A stretch of DNA of 64,000 bases from Tamarix chinensis (GCA_030549775.1 CM060177.1:30098014-30162013), one strand, 5' to 3'. Shown: positions 12,197-24,830, counted from the first letter of the stretch. The notes: a model not told the origin generated them from the letters alone. A program made the numbers and translations.

Positions 12197-12599
12197 AATA
12201 TTTGTCATGAAAACAATAAAATATAATAATTAAAAATATTTTACCATGTAAGGAAACTCCACATCATGATAAAAGACAATATTACTGAAATACCCCAGAA
12301 TTAATTATTTTGAGGTATGTTATTAAATAAGGATTTATTTGGGAAATTAAATTAATTTATCATTTTATTTGGAGTAAGAGGGGTTATTTAGGGCAAATTA
12401 ATAGAAAATTATAAATACTTTTATAAAGGAGAAAAATTGGGCCTCTGTTAATTAAAAAGGGGATTCAAGATAAATATTTTTTTTAAAAAGGGTCCTAATT
12501 AGCCTAAAAAAAGGGTTTTAATATTTTTACTTAAATATATATATTCTAGGTACCCAAAAATATTTGAAATATTTTATTCAAAATCCAAAAACCCTTAAA

Positions 12600-13870
12600 A
12601 TTTTCTTTTTCTCTTCTCTTCCTTTTCTCCTTTTTCCTTTTCTTCTTCTTCTTCCGCCGGTTGGGCCTGCTCGCGGCCCAACTCTCTCCCTTCCTTTCTT
12701 CTTCTTCCCCGCAGCCCAGCACCATTCAGCCCTCCATCGCAGAAGTGCGACGCAGCTTTTCGTCCCTCGATTTGCTGAGACGCCGCGTCGCGTTAAGTGG
12801 CAATATAACAGTTGCCAAACTGGCAACACGACGTAGCGTTTTACCCCTCTATTCGCCGAAACGCCGCGTCTCATTTAATAACAATATAACTGTCGCTAAC
12901 CGACCGGCTCCCCCTCCTTTCCTTTTCTCCCTGGACCGCCTGGTCCACCCCGCGCCTATCTTCTTCCTCCTCACGCGGGCCTGCAACTCTAACCGCAGCC
13001 TGCGCCTGCTCCGTCCGCCATCCTCTCCGGCCATCCCGTCGCTTTCCTTTCCCATTTTGACCTACTCGTCCTTCCCCTCACGCGTACTGCCCTCTTTCCT
13101 TTTCCCCACACCGAGCCAAACACACCCTGCAATTCGTAGGGCATGCGCCGGCTGCCACCGTCGGTCGGTGACCTACCTCACCTGCCCCCGGTTGTCTTCT
13201 TCTCCCTTTGTTGTTTTCCCCTTCAATTTGCCTATTAATACACCCCGGGGCATCCATAGTCGAGCTCCCTCTTTTGCAAGCCCAGAAACTCTGTCCCTCG
13301 CCGCCACCCAATCAGTTGCATATTTCGCCGCAGCCGGTGACCGCCGCAACAAACCCCGCCCACCGTGACCATCCCTGAACCCTCCTCTATGAAACCAGAC
13401 CACCACCACCCCTTGCCTCGCCCTACACGTGACGCCCCAGCCGTGCAAAGTCACCACCTCGATCAGCCCTCACCAACCATTCGCCGCCCCTCGCGCCGCC
13501 TTCCGCTGCCAATCCAGCCGCCACCAGCACCTCCTCCACCCTCCAAAACACCTAGTGAACCATCCCCTACCTTCTAATACCTTCATCTCCCCCTGCCTCC
13601 TTCTCCTCTTACCTCCCCCATCTTCCACCACCTCCCACCACCTTCGGCTGCCGCACCAACCACAGTGCGCTGCCTCTCCCAGCCACACCACCACCTTCAT
13701 TCTACCCCTCTTCACCTGCTGCACCTTCCTCCACCTCAAACACCCCTCTACTCCCCCTCCTTTAGCCTACATATTGATATTTCTACCTCTCTTCCTCCTC
13801 CACCACCACCGTCGTTGCCTCCACGCGCCGTCGCCGGTTCCACCACTAACCTTAGGTGGTTCCCCAACTT
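12600..13870 (+). other. C-rich low-complexity segment of LTR A1
   Basis: This pyrimidine-rich block contains long open frames (the longest at 12,661-13,368) and others on both strands, all Pro/Ser/His-rich or Gly/Arg-rich. The matching block in A2 is at about 48,830-49,950 on the other strand and does not preserve the same frames. It also contains two copies of a CGCCGCGTC...GCAACAC/CAATATAAC motif (about 12,780-12,900). It is LTR sequence, not a gene. Confidence 0.75.
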
Positions 13871-14169
13871 CCCCAGCCCTAAACTATTTTTTTATAAGTG
13901 TTAATAATTTTTTCTAACATTAATGGTATTATCCTTAATATTACTACTATCATTACTATTATTATTATTATTATTTTTACATTATTAATATTATTATGTA
14001 TTACCCTTGTCTCCTAACCTAATTTCAGAAGATACTTATAACTAGGTTAAACTAATTAAAAGGCTACAACTTTAACATTAAGATGGTTATCATTATTACC
14101 ACTAATATTACTATCCTTATTTTCATTATTCACAACTTTGGTATTAATATAGTTACCTTTATTACTATC

Positions 14170-14197
14170 ATTATTATTATTATTATTACTATTATAC

Positions 14198-14289
<92 letters not shown>
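14170..14289 (+). repeat. (ATT)n followed by (ACT)n
   Basis: About 70 bp of ATT repeats pass directly into about 52 bp of ACT repeats. The surroundings (13,920-14,760) are also rich in imperfect ATT/ACT triplets. A2 has a trinucleotide block at the equivalent place, but there the second repeat reads ATC on the LTR strand. Confidence 0.95.
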
Positions 14290-16185
14290 TTACTATCATT
14301 ATTGTTAGGGTTATTTAAACCAAGTTGGCATATTATCATTTGAAAGAAGAAGAATACTCAACCTTAGTACTTTTGCCATGTAATATTCAAGTAATTACTA
14401 ATATCATTCCTAATGCCTTTGTCGCTAGCATTATTAGTTACTACTAATACTATTACTATCATTATTATTATTATTGGTATTAGTATTAGTTTATTTATAT
14501 TATTATGACAAAAGCATTTGAACCCTTATATTATTATTATTATTCAAAATACAACCTTTATCATTATTATCTTTAGGAATACTTGTACTTTGTTAGTATT
14601 GTAATTATTATATAATTATTTTAACCCTAACACAATTATTAGACTTAGCCTTAAAAACGCTAGGGTTTCTATCACTATAAGCATTAGCATTTCTATTAGT
14701 ATTACTATTATCACTATTTGGCTATAATTAGTATCAATACTATTATTAGAAGGATAAAACTAATATGTTTAATAATATAAGTGTAGCAATAAATGTTAAA
14801 ATAAAAATATTTTTGACTAGTAATATTTAGTAGACTATTTTTAAGATAAAAACCCTAGTTTTCGTATAATACTCTCTTTAATAATAATAATCCTAATCTT
14901 AAACTAAAATAAGGGATGATGGTACTTTTGAGGGAAACTAATACTTAGTATTTTCCTTTTATAGGTGAACCTAACCAAAACCCTAAGGAGTTGTAGGAGC
15001 GTGCTCCAAGCATGGCATTGCTTTAGGTAAGGATGTAGCTAAAGCCCATGTGTGTTATGTGACTTGTATGCCTTGGATGCTCTATATTTCATGTTATATT
15101 ATGTATCGTATGATTTTCCTTAACTTGTCTTATGTGTAGCGTAGCTTGGAGTTGAGGTATGTTCTGTATGTGTTCTTATGGCATGAATATGACATGTATA
15201 TGTGATGATTACGGTGTGATATGATATGGCCCTCTAAGACATGCATGCTAGGACAAATGATATTATGTTATGGGAAATGAAGGGACAAAAAAATAAACAA
15301 ATGGAAAGTGAGATGCTAAGGGGGCTAGGAAGTTGACCAAAATGAACGAGAGATGGGGACCATGCATGGAAATTCTAGGGTTTGCATGGGGACTTCGAGA
15401 GTTTGCATGGGATGGATAAAACTTGCATGGAGGTGATCCTTACGTGAGAAAAGTTGATTTAGGGTGTAAATAAGCTAAGGGAGAGTTGTAGAGTGATTGA
15501 AGACTTGGGATGAAAAATAGTATGTAGGTCAGTGTGAGGGTGTATAAGGGACCTGATTAGGGTTTTGGGAGGAAGTAATAATTTGGAAATTGTGGAAGTA
15601 AAAATGATTAAGGGAGAGTAAACTATGGGTTAAGAATGAGAAATTATTTTGTAAGGAGTGAGTATGGGTGTCATGGGAGAAAAGGAATATTGAGTGAGAA
15701 AAGGGAGAGGTTACTTGTGGAAGAAGAAAGGTACTAGGGTTTGAGGTGGCTAACTAGGGTTTTTCCAGCCATATGTGAAGTCGAGAGGTAAAGTGATATG
15801 TTTGGGGATTAGATATAATTAAGGTGAGATGTGGGGAGATGGATGGAGCAATGGTTGTGTAAGTGAGAGGAAGTTAGGCCACATAGGTCTAATTAGGGTT
15901 TTAAGGGAAGACCTCGAGGGTGATGGTAGGTGGAGTTGATGTCGTGAGGTGTTGGGCCCTAACCCGCACCCTTAGGAGTTGGGTTTTCATTAAAGGGTAA
16001 GTGTAAAGGAAAATGGATGTCGAGGTGTGAGTTAGTGGGCGCCGAGTCTCAAATATGGGTCAGGCCCACTTTGGGGGATAATTATAGCTGGAGTTAATCA
16101 TGCATGTCTAGGGCGAAATTTGTTGAATAAGATACGATAAAATAATAATCATGTAAAGTGGAAGAGTACTGAGCTGGGGCCAGCC

Positions 16186-16535
16186 GATCCACCGGTAAGG
16201 AATAGTGGTGTGGACTATTGTCCCGCAAGTAACTGATCCACCGACGAATAATAGTGGTGTGGACATCGTCCCGCAAGTGATTGGCCCATTGGCAATAATA
16301 GTGGGGGATCCCGAGCTCAGTAAACCATACCCTAATTTGTTAATACACGTAAAAGATACTAAGTACTTACAGTGGAACACCATGAGAGTCGGGGCCAGTC
16401 CGATCCACCGGCATAAAATAGTGGTTAGGTGCGTTCTGCCCTATAAGTGACCGATCCATCGGCTATAATAGTGGTTAGGTGCATTTTTCCCTATAAGTGA
16501 CCGATCCACCGACTATAATAGTGGGGTTCCCGCAC
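16186..16535 (+). repeat. Two short tandem arrays with 49-50-bp units in LTR A1
   Basis: The first array (about 16,186-16,310) repeats GATCCACCG...AATAGTGGTGTGGAC...CCCGCAAGT. The second (about 16,400-16,533) repeats GATCCACCG...ATAATAGTGGTTAGGTGC...CCCTATAAGTGACC. Reverse-complement counterparts lie in A2 at about 46,400-46,730, so the arrays belong to the family and are not a local accident. Confidence 0.85.
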
Positions 16536-19410
16536 TCGCATGGATTAATAAAGATTATGATGTGAATCAATCATATTTACTAAGATATAAAAGAATAAGT
16601 CTATTTGGACCATAGCTAGCTTTTATCATCTGTTTAATTACATGTTGTTCATACGACTATGCCATGTATACTGTGTGGTGTGTTTTGTATGTTGGCCTTA
16701 GCGCATCTGTTACCTTACTCAGTACGTAGCGTACTGATCACCCGTTTCATGAGTGATGCTCATTCACACGAGCAGAAGACCCGTCTAAGCTTGTGCAGGT
16801 AGGGGATGATGTCTTCGATGCCTACGACACCTACGAGGCATCGGGTGGGGCTGAGCGTTGAGCCTAAACCTGACTCAAGGATCGAGAGCGACTCGGCCGA
16901 ACTCTATTTCCTTTATTTGACCTTGTATTATCATATTTAGTTGTGTTATCGTACTATGCTTTATGTTTTGAAAAACTCTAGTCACATACTCTTTGGTTTG
17001 TAACCCTAAACCGCACTCTAATTTCTGTATGACTTGTGTTTTATTAATGATTCGTGTTTAATGTTAACTTTATTTAGCCTTAGCACTTAGTACTAAAATG
17101 GTAGGAGTGAACCGATCTGGTACTAAGTGTGGCGGTAATGCCCCGAGTTTACGGTTTTATCTTTTCGCTTTCGCTAAACCCTTTTAATTAAACGAAATTT
17201 TTCAGTAGTAAATTTGGGGGTGTTACAATTACCCTTAAACATGAACATAACATAATACACATATGAAACTCTAGTATGTATTTCTAATATATTATAATTT
17301 TCACACTAATACCACATAATAATTTTGGATACGAATCAGCATGCATAAATTTTTACATTTCCCCCCTATAACATGTGATGTAGAATCATCAAAATTTTAG
17401 CTTAACTATGCTCTAAAACCAACATGCTATACAATCACATCTCTCTAAAATGTACGAGGAATATATTAAACTCATTAGTATGTTAGGCATATGGTAAGGC
17501 AAAAATTCTGATTAAACCTTAACCTTAGACATGATTATTATTTCTAACTATAATTTATATCGACATAGGCATACATCCTAATTTTTAAAATACTACCAAC
17601 ACATACAAGAATTATCAATTTTGAACATGGAAACATGTATCATTTTATACGTTATAAAATTTTACACATAAACATAATATTGCATGCTTTTGTTTTCTAG
17701 CAAAAAAAAATATAAATTTCAATAACATTATCCTAGAATGATTTTATCATAAAAATAAATGTATCATATTTATACCTAAATTTCTACCATCAACGAAGTA
17801 GTTGGATTTACCTCCAAGCTACCAAAATTGTATCCCAAAATAAGCCTTACAAGGCCACCTTAAACAATATTAAAATTACTTAAAACCAACAACACAACCA
17901 ACATAATATATATACATATTGTTTTTATATACTAAGATAAAATAATTAGTTAAAATTTAAATATGAACTAAAGATAAAAGTCAAAAAATTTAAAGTCAAT
18001 GGTTAGGATGCATTGCATAACCATACATCAAACATGTACGAAAAAAAAACCATGGCTTAGTTCAATGCAAGAAAGGGGTTAGCTATTGGAATTGGTTGTT
18101 GTGTTAACAAGGGGTGGACAATTTGTGGGATCAACACTCAACAAGTCTAAGGCAAGGTGGGTGATTGCTACATGGTGCGATGGTGATGAAATAGAGCAAG
18201 AAAAGGGGGTTGATTGCACAAGAAAGGAAAGGGGTGAGTTAAGGTGGAGTGGATGGTGTTAAGAGGTATCTTAGAGTCTAGTTTGATGGTAGTGTTGTGC
18301 TAGGATGGTTAAGTGGGGAATGGGTTTAGGTGACAAAATAGGCTCAAAGAGTGGTGGTTGAACATGTTGGCCACCATGCCATGGAGTGACAAGGGAGAAA
18401 CCAAGGAGGAAAAAAGAAAGTCGAGGAAATAAAGGGGAAGGAGGGAGTCATAGAGGTGAAAAGACTAAGAGCTGAAGGATATAAGTGTGATGGTGTTGCT
18501 TGGTGTTAGGTGATCAAATGGGAAAGGTTGAGGTGGGAAAAAGAGTATAATGGTGTTGCTGATGATTAATGAAGGAGCTTGGTGGCTATGTTGGTAGCAT
18601 GTGATAGTGTGCAGAAGAACTAGGAAGCTAGGCATGTCGGTGGACAAATGAAGAAGGGGTTCAACGACCACAAAATTAGAGGAAGAGGTAGAAAGACAAA
18701 TGTAAGGTTGGGATGAGGCAATAAAATGGGGAAATAAAGAAATAAAAAGAAGATAGATGGGTAGAGGAAATGAATAGGCTGATAAAGAAGAAAACATGTA
18801 GGGTGAGGTGATGGAACAAATGACTGGGCAGGGATGTAGGGGTGTTGGTTGTGTAAAAACTTGCAAACTAGGCTGGATGTAAGGGCATACGTATAGGGAA
18901 AGTAAAGGATAATTTGGGAAAGTTTGGGAAGGCATGGGTTACAAGGTTTGGTCATATTTGGTAGGATGGCAAGGTTAGCATATGAGGATGGGAGGAGAAT
19001 GTTGCACGGATGAGGTGTTTGGATGGGGGTTTTGAGTTTAAGAAAGAAAATTGATAAAATGGAAATTTTGGTTTTAACAATTAATTAATCAATTAGTATA
19101 ATTAAATTTAAGAGGTTATTAAATACTAAAAATCATACCTAATTAATATATCATCACCATATTATTATTCGTTGTTATTGTTGTCATCACTACCATCATC
19201 GTCGTCGAAGCCATCATCATCATCATTGTTGTTGTTGTTTCCTTTCCTTTAAATTTTAATTTACTAGTTCAGATTATTAACACCGGTTTAATAATAATAC
19301 ACATAAAATGGGACATCCAACACTAAAATAACTCTATAATTAATTACACATAATAATAAAATTTTAAATGAGGGTATTTAAATTTGGGTTCATATAAATG
19401 AGGTATTACA

Positions 19411-22400
19411 ATAATGGGTATTGTTTGACCATTGGCCTTGATATTTGACTTTTTGTTGCAAAGTAAATTAACATGAGATATAATTGACTTGAATTGGTGT
19501 AGATAACAATTTGATGGATTTTGTATAAATGAATGGGAGTCTATTTGGTGGCGTGAATAATATTCGAGTGTAAATAACCACTTGACATGATTTACCTTGT
19601 GTATATTTATAATATTTAAAATTATTAATAATGTAAGTGATATGGCGTGTTTCGTATGATATGTGACAATGGTTATAACATACTAATAATGAGCAAAGAA
19701 TGAGTTTAAGAGTTAGGTGAATAGTTATAGTACTCTGATGTTATGGAAAACCTAACTTATTTAGAATTGTTATATTTGGTGGATATCAAATTTCATTATT
19801 TTTTATCTATCAAATCATTGTAGAGTTTTAAAACCCTAGTCGTATTTTTAGAGAATTTCATTCTTAACCCATAGTTATTTATTATAACTTTGTGCTCTGT
19901 GAAAATTTTAAGCTGCTTTCAGATCTTGAACTTTGTTTGTAATGGTCTCTAATGTGAATATTTAAAATCCTCATATTTTTCTAAGTTCCAGAGGCCTTTT
20001 TAAAATGGAAAACTAATTTGTTGGCAAAAAAAAAAAAATATATATCATTTATGTCTCAACTGACTTTGTTTTAGTGTTTAAAGCCTTGTTAATCCCTTTA
20101 TGGTTATCTAAATTTTATGAATCTTTGGGAATCATCTTATTTTATTGTTTATATATTTTCATAACAAATATGTATAGAAAATTTATAATTTTTAGTTCAA
20201 AATAGATATTATTGGACTTGTATATGTCATCAAAACCAACTTCTCTTCTTGTATTCACACCTAAAATTTATGAGAGTGAATATGAGCCTTTAATTTTATT
20301 TTTATAATAACACATAAGAACTACTCATTTTGAGCTGAGTGGATCCCCTTTCTCCTATGTATATGTCACCTAAGAAGTCTTAACAGTTAAGAAAAATTAA
20401 TTCTTAAGTTTCCTATTTTTCCTACACTTTCTAACTTAGTCATTTTTCTCCTCCTCCTTCACCTGCCGCATTCTTCCCTCTTTTATCCCTCAATATTTAT
20501 TAGCCTCCATGATTAAATTGCACCATTTTTTAAGATTGAATAAGCTTTTAAACTTTAAGGATAAGCTCCTTAATCCTTCATCTTCAATTCATTCTCTGTT
20601 GATTATGAATTTATAAGATTATTTCCCTAATCTCTTATATGATTATTCTCGGGTGTATTTTACCATTTTATTAATGATAAAACTTGGGATTAATGTTAAA
20701 CCTCCAAAACCCTAAGTAAATAGAATCAATATGTGTTATATGCTTTGATTTCAAAGTTGGCGTGATTTTGGTGGATGTGGGTTTCCATCCAAAATTAGGG
20801 CCTTTTGATTCTTTTGTGGGTTTTTTAAATTGATGATACCATTTTAATCTTGGTAATTAATAGATGAATTTTGATGTATAACATGTTATGATTTAATGAT
20901 CATGAGCATTAATTATTTTTGGAAGAAGTTTAGGTTGATTAAGGGGGGTTTTTATTCTACCATGTCATAGATCGATTGATATAGATGAACTTTGATGTTT
21001 AACTTATTAAAATATGAGCTTGTTTGACATGATTTTTAGCCAAAATAAAGTTTGGGAGACTTAGGTATGATTTCTGTATTTTGATAATTTTGGGGTTGGA
21101 TTTAAGATGTAATCATACCATGATGATTCTTATAATTATTAGACCAAGTTTTGTCATACATTATATTTATTAATAATCAAAATTTGAATGTATTAATTTT
21201 GATTTAATTTTTGAAGGCTTTAGAACATTTTTTGTGATATTCAAAGTGTTATTGGCTAACGACGCACTAATAAACCTAAGTAGGTTATAATCTTTTAATA
21301 ATTATATTTTTTGAGATAACTAAAGGCAATATTACTAAAATATCTCTAAAAGGCTTTAGTGGAATTTTAGAGTCAAAGGTTGACTAATTTTTTTTTTTAC
21401 ATTTGACCATTTTACCTTCATGAATAGTAATTAAGTGTGAGTTGTAATTTGATAGTTTTATAGTGAATAATATTTTTTGGTAATAATATATTTTTAGTTT
21501 TTGGGTTTAAGTTTCTTGATATAAAATGGTATTTCTTTTGGATGAATAATAGTGATTTTTTTTCTTCTAAATTTGACGTGGAACCTTATTTTATTTTGGT
21601 TAAGCTAATTATATCTACAATTTTTGCTAATTTTAATCCTATTGATAAAAGATATTTTTAACATTTTTATACTTATTTAAGGATATCTAAATCTTTTGAA
21701 TAGGTTTTCAATACTTGCGTATTTTGGTCTTTTAGGGCTACAAATGTGATTAGTTGAGCTTTGAAGTATTATTTTAACAAGGTTTGCTTCTATGCCTATG
21801 GTTTTGATGTTTCAGTCTATTCCCTTGGATTTATGGCTTAGTTTTGCCTTTTATTTCTTATTTTGGCTTGTATGTCATGAAAATGGGTTTTGTTTAGTTG
21901 GTTTGTAGACTAGTTTAATCTTGTGATGATTTCTCATGTTAGGCTTTATTGTTTTTTTTTATGTTCCATACATTAGTTTATTTTTGGATTATTTGGATTC
22001 TTTTAAGTGGTTTTGATATTCGATGAGATGTGACTCATCTTATGTGGTTTTGTTGTGGAGGTTGTAGCTGAATGCATAACCTTAGCCTTGCATGGCTTGA
22101 TATTGTGTTGTGGAGTTTCTAGCCTATCCCAATGACTTCCTTAATAATCTTCTTGGAAGTACGAGTTCTATAGCCTTGGATTTTGTGCTACGGATGATAT
22201 TGTAATCCCTCTCAAGTTTAATTGTATCTCTTGTTTGAGATGCACACAACTAGGTGGCTGTTTAGTTTCCTTAACTAGTCTATCTTGAAAGTGAATGAGT
22301 TACTTTTGGTTTGATGTGTTGCAGACAAGTCAATAGTTGTGTGGTTTCCTTAGCTCATCTGCCTCGAAAGTGAGTGGGAGTTACTTTTGATTATGTGTCA

Positions 22401-22945
22401 TTGTTTTGGTAGGAGTTATTATTTTCACTATCATTATATGCTATTTTTTTTTTGAGGCATTATGTGCACTACCCTTGATTGTTGGCATTACATGTTAGTA
22501 CATGTGTATTCTTGGGCGTATGCATGACTTGATACTATTACATGTGAATTATTATTTATGCATGATTTTACACCTTTGTGTTCTATGTGACTATATGAGC
22601 ATCTTATCTACTCAAGGTTAGGTGTGTTTATTCTATACTTTTGTACCAAATATGTTAGTTTTTAGTGGTTGTGGTACATGTTATCTGGATACTTTTAGAG
22701 CTTGAATTGAAGTGAAAGAGTAGGGTTCTCCAGTGTTTTATCCCTTGGTGGGAGTTTCTAGTTTGGGTTTTAGTCGGTGTGATTTGAATTTGTAACCATG
22801 TATTAAGATTTTTTAATGTAAAAATTTCTACCTTGTGACATTGTCCTTGTTGTTTAAATGCTTTTTCTTACCCAACCTTACATCTACTATAGGATTAGGT
22901 GAATACATGCACCTTTCTTCATGAAAAATGTGGCGGTAATATACT
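19411..22945 (+). mobile_element. Right part of repeat B1 and further LTR-like sequence
   Basis: The first ~40 bases after element C (GGGTATTGTTTGACCATTGG...) match the paralogue at 40,978-41,010, where no insertion is present. Beyond about 19,500 the alignment to B2 is weak. From about 20,380 to 22,930 there is a T/G-rich stretch with LTR-like words, including ATCATACCATGATGATTC at about 21,114 and GTGGCGGTAAT at about 22,931. The latter also occurs near the end of A1 at 17,131. The stretch may be a second overlapping LTR copy. No coding domain is seen. Confidence 0.4.
22266..22399 (+). repeat. Two-copy tandem duplication, 79-bp period
   Basis: TTTCCTTA(A/G)CT...TTGAAAGTGA...GAGTTACTTTTG... 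occurs at 22,266-22,320 and again at 22,345-22,399, with moderate divergence. It lies inside LTR-like sequence. Confidence 0.7.
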
Positions 22946-23589
22946 AGTGGGTGAGTATCATGCCCATGAGGATTAACTACTCAACAAGGAACTCAAAGGC
23001 TCACATAAAAGGATAAGGAACTGTGGAATTTTTTAAAGGAATGATAGTAGTGGATTAAGTGTAAGCAAATTGAAAGAAAGTTGAAAATGACAAAGAAGCA
23101 AGTAAGGAGTTGGGGGTTAGGGAATCCCTATGTTGTTGTGTTCTAATTCTATAACCTCCACCTTAGCCGAATCCTACTAAATCATTTTAATATGTAGGAA
23201 ACTGTCTTGAGTTAAACCTTTTGGGTTATATAAACTAACTAGAATTGATGAATACTTCTCGAAAAAGCATGGGGAATTAAAAGATCTCATCTACAATTGC
23301 ATACATCTATACTGTACCTATTGGAGCATTCTAGTTTCCAACACTTTATGCCACTCAAAGAGATCAACGAAATTCCTTCTCTCAAACAATCAAGGTGTTA
23401 TTCCCCTACCAAAGTTATCAAAAAATTGATAAAGTTGTAACATTAAAATACTTGTCAAAACATTGTAACGAGTTCATCTTTCTCCCAACAAATGATTTAG
23501 CTAGACATATCAACCATAACTTCAAAAGTCAAAATAGATGGAACAAATATACGATTGTTATAACAAGGGCATATGTATATAACTTTTCA
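22946..23589. other. Intergenic DNA, no gene recognised
   Basis: A mixed-composition stretch with a 72-codon frame at 23,395-23,613 that shows no recognisable motif. It may be the outer flank of the CACTA-2 relic, but I see no terminus. Confidence 0.4.
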
Positions 23590-24830
23590 AGTAAAAAAAG
23601 GTGGGGGAGATAGGGGTGGTTTTATTTAACAATATAGGCATGATTTACAAATTTAAAACCACTGTCTAATTATCAATGGTAATTTTGGTGAATTAGATGA
23701 TGATTCTAAGGGAAAACAGTCTTCTATTATAAAGCAAGATTATTTTTTTCCTAACTTTTAAGAGTATAGACGACAGTTTTAACTCAATATCATTGTCTAT
23801 TATACAATGGGCTATTTAAAAAAAAACTATAAGGATATAGACGATAGTTTTCACTCAGATATAAGAATTTCAATTTTTTTTCATTCTTCACTTTTAATCA
23901 AGTAAGATTCCCTTTTACACTTCTATTCACACAAACTCACATAGAGTTGTTGCATGAAATGGTCATTTCCTTATAATTCCACCATTATTTCTTCTTCCAC
24001 ATTATTATCCTTCTTCTCCATTAGTTGCCTCCACAACCACCGCCACTTGCCTTTTTTCTTCTACTTCTATTGTTTTTGTTATTCTTCCTTTAGAGGTTAT
24101 GGTTTTTCACCTTCACTCTTCTATATTGTTGGCATGATATATTACTTATTTTTTTACATGATTTTAGTTATTAAGATATAATTGTGCTTCTTCATTTTTG
24201 CTATGTGATGTGTCTTATATATGTCTAGAAGCGTAGATATGATATCATTGTTGTTGTTATTAGCATATTGTATGAAAACCCCTCACAATATTTGCTATAC
24301 ATATACTAACTTATGTACATTTTACATAAATTTGGTTTGGATATTATTGTTGTAGTTACTTCTACATTAATCAACTTAACTTTGTTTTGAGCATAGGATA
24401 TAATGGATCGATCATGGGTATAATCTATTAGATTAACTAGAAATTATATAGATGGTGTAGATAACTTCCTAAAATTCATGGTTGAACATACTGCACATCC
24501 CTTGCAGATATGTTACCCATGTATTGATTATAGCAACATAAGAAGAAAGAGGTAAATGAAATTTGGATCATCTTGTTATGCCCAGATTTGATAGGAGTTA
24601 CACTTATTTTTATATAACAATGAGAGTCCATCATTGCTCAAACTAGTTGTGGTCAAAGAGATGATTTTGAATATGATGATTTTACTATCATGAAGTAATC
24701 AATAAATAATGTAGAAGAAAATTTAAGAGACTTTCATGAAAAGTTGGTTAGTGATTCAAAAACATCCTTGTAAGAAGGTTGTACTAAATATACAAGATTA
24801 TCGATTGTGTTATAACTAATAGGCATATTT
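23590..24830 (+). mobile_element. CACTA-2, truncated CACTA relic
   Basis: Repeated words of the form ATAGACGA(C/T)AGTTTT(A/C)ACTCA (about 23,768 and 23,840) and CACTGTCTA/ATTGTCTAT form a subterminal-type array. It precedes a transposase-associated domain start at 24,403. I do not see either CACTA terminus, and the transposase homology fades near 24,815, so this is a 5-prime fragment. Confidence 0.6.
24403..24815 (+). pseudogene. CACTA transposase, N-terminal transposase-associated domain, broken
   Basis: The start ATG opens MDRSWV, an in-frame stop follows, then RLTRNYIDGVDNFLKFM and, further on, a CYPC cysteine pair. This matches the N-terminal transposase-associated domain of plant CACTA (TNP2-type) proteins: an MDRSWM start, a Y-x-GV-x-x-FL helix and a CPC-type zinc-binding motif. 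Further downstream a frame reads LRDFHEKLVSDSK and then CTKYTRLSIVL after a stop, resembling the linker before the catalytic TNP2 domain. The catalytic domain itself is absent. Several stops and frame changes make it non-functional. The normal product binds element ends and carries out cut-and-paste transposition in the nucleus. Confidence 0.7.

Larger units (their letters stand above)
12286..17227 (+). mobile_element. Solo LTR A1 (long LTR, plus orientation)
   Basis: It begins TGAAATACCCCAGAATTAAT and ends GGGGGTGTTACA. An exact 5-bp duplication ATTAC flanks it (12,281-12,285 and 17,228-17,232). It aligns with A2 (45,670-50,235, opposite strand) in ends, C-rich segment, trinucleotide block, an internal GGAG(C/T)... 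segment near 15,000 and the 49-50-bp tandem arrays. There is no second direct terminal repeat and no gag, pol, primer-binding site or polypurine tract. A 4.9-kb solo LTR left by LTR-LTR recombination therefore fits best. A large non-coding element (LARD type) is the alternative. The TGTAACACCC-type terminus suggests Ty3/gypsy, but there is no pol to prove it. Confidence 0.82.
4414..19410 (-). mobile_element. LTR C, minus strand, interrupted by CACTA-1 and solo LTR A1
   Basis: Read on the minus strand this LTR starts TGTAATACC (at 19,410) and ends GGTGTTATA (at 4,414). The five bases outside are ATAGT (4,409-4,413) and ATAAT (19,411-19,415), matching at four of five. Removing CACTA-1 with one AAT copy and A1 with one ATTAC copy leaves about 3.7 kb, made of 4,414-5,838, 12,200-12,285 and 17,233-19,410. 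The right part has a trinucleotide-rich patch (19,165-19,240) and a segment G-rich on the plus strand (18,080-19,060). No gag-pol is seen, so a solo LTR is most likely. That the three pieces belong together is an inference from the flanks and the paralogous empty site near 40,975. Confidence 0.6.

Noticed and set aside
12661..13368. 235-codon open frame, the longest in the window
   Set aside because: It lies in a C-rich low-complexity block of solo LTR A1, is Ser/Pro/Arg-rich, has no domain, and the equivalent block of A2 does not keep the frame.
14083..14343. Frame encoding a long leucine run, and an opposite-strand serine/asparagine run
   Set aside because: Translation of the (ATT)n(ACT)n microsatellite.
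16186..16535. CRISPR-like regular repeats
   Set aside because: The units are contiguous 49-50-bp tandem copies without unique spacers, lie in a plant LTR and recur in A2. No cas genes.
18465..18955. Overlapping minus-strand frames of 156 and 111 codons
   Set aside because: They fall in the pyrimidine-rich strand of LTR C, are Pro/Ser/Phe/Leu-rich and show no conserved motif or supporting splice structure.
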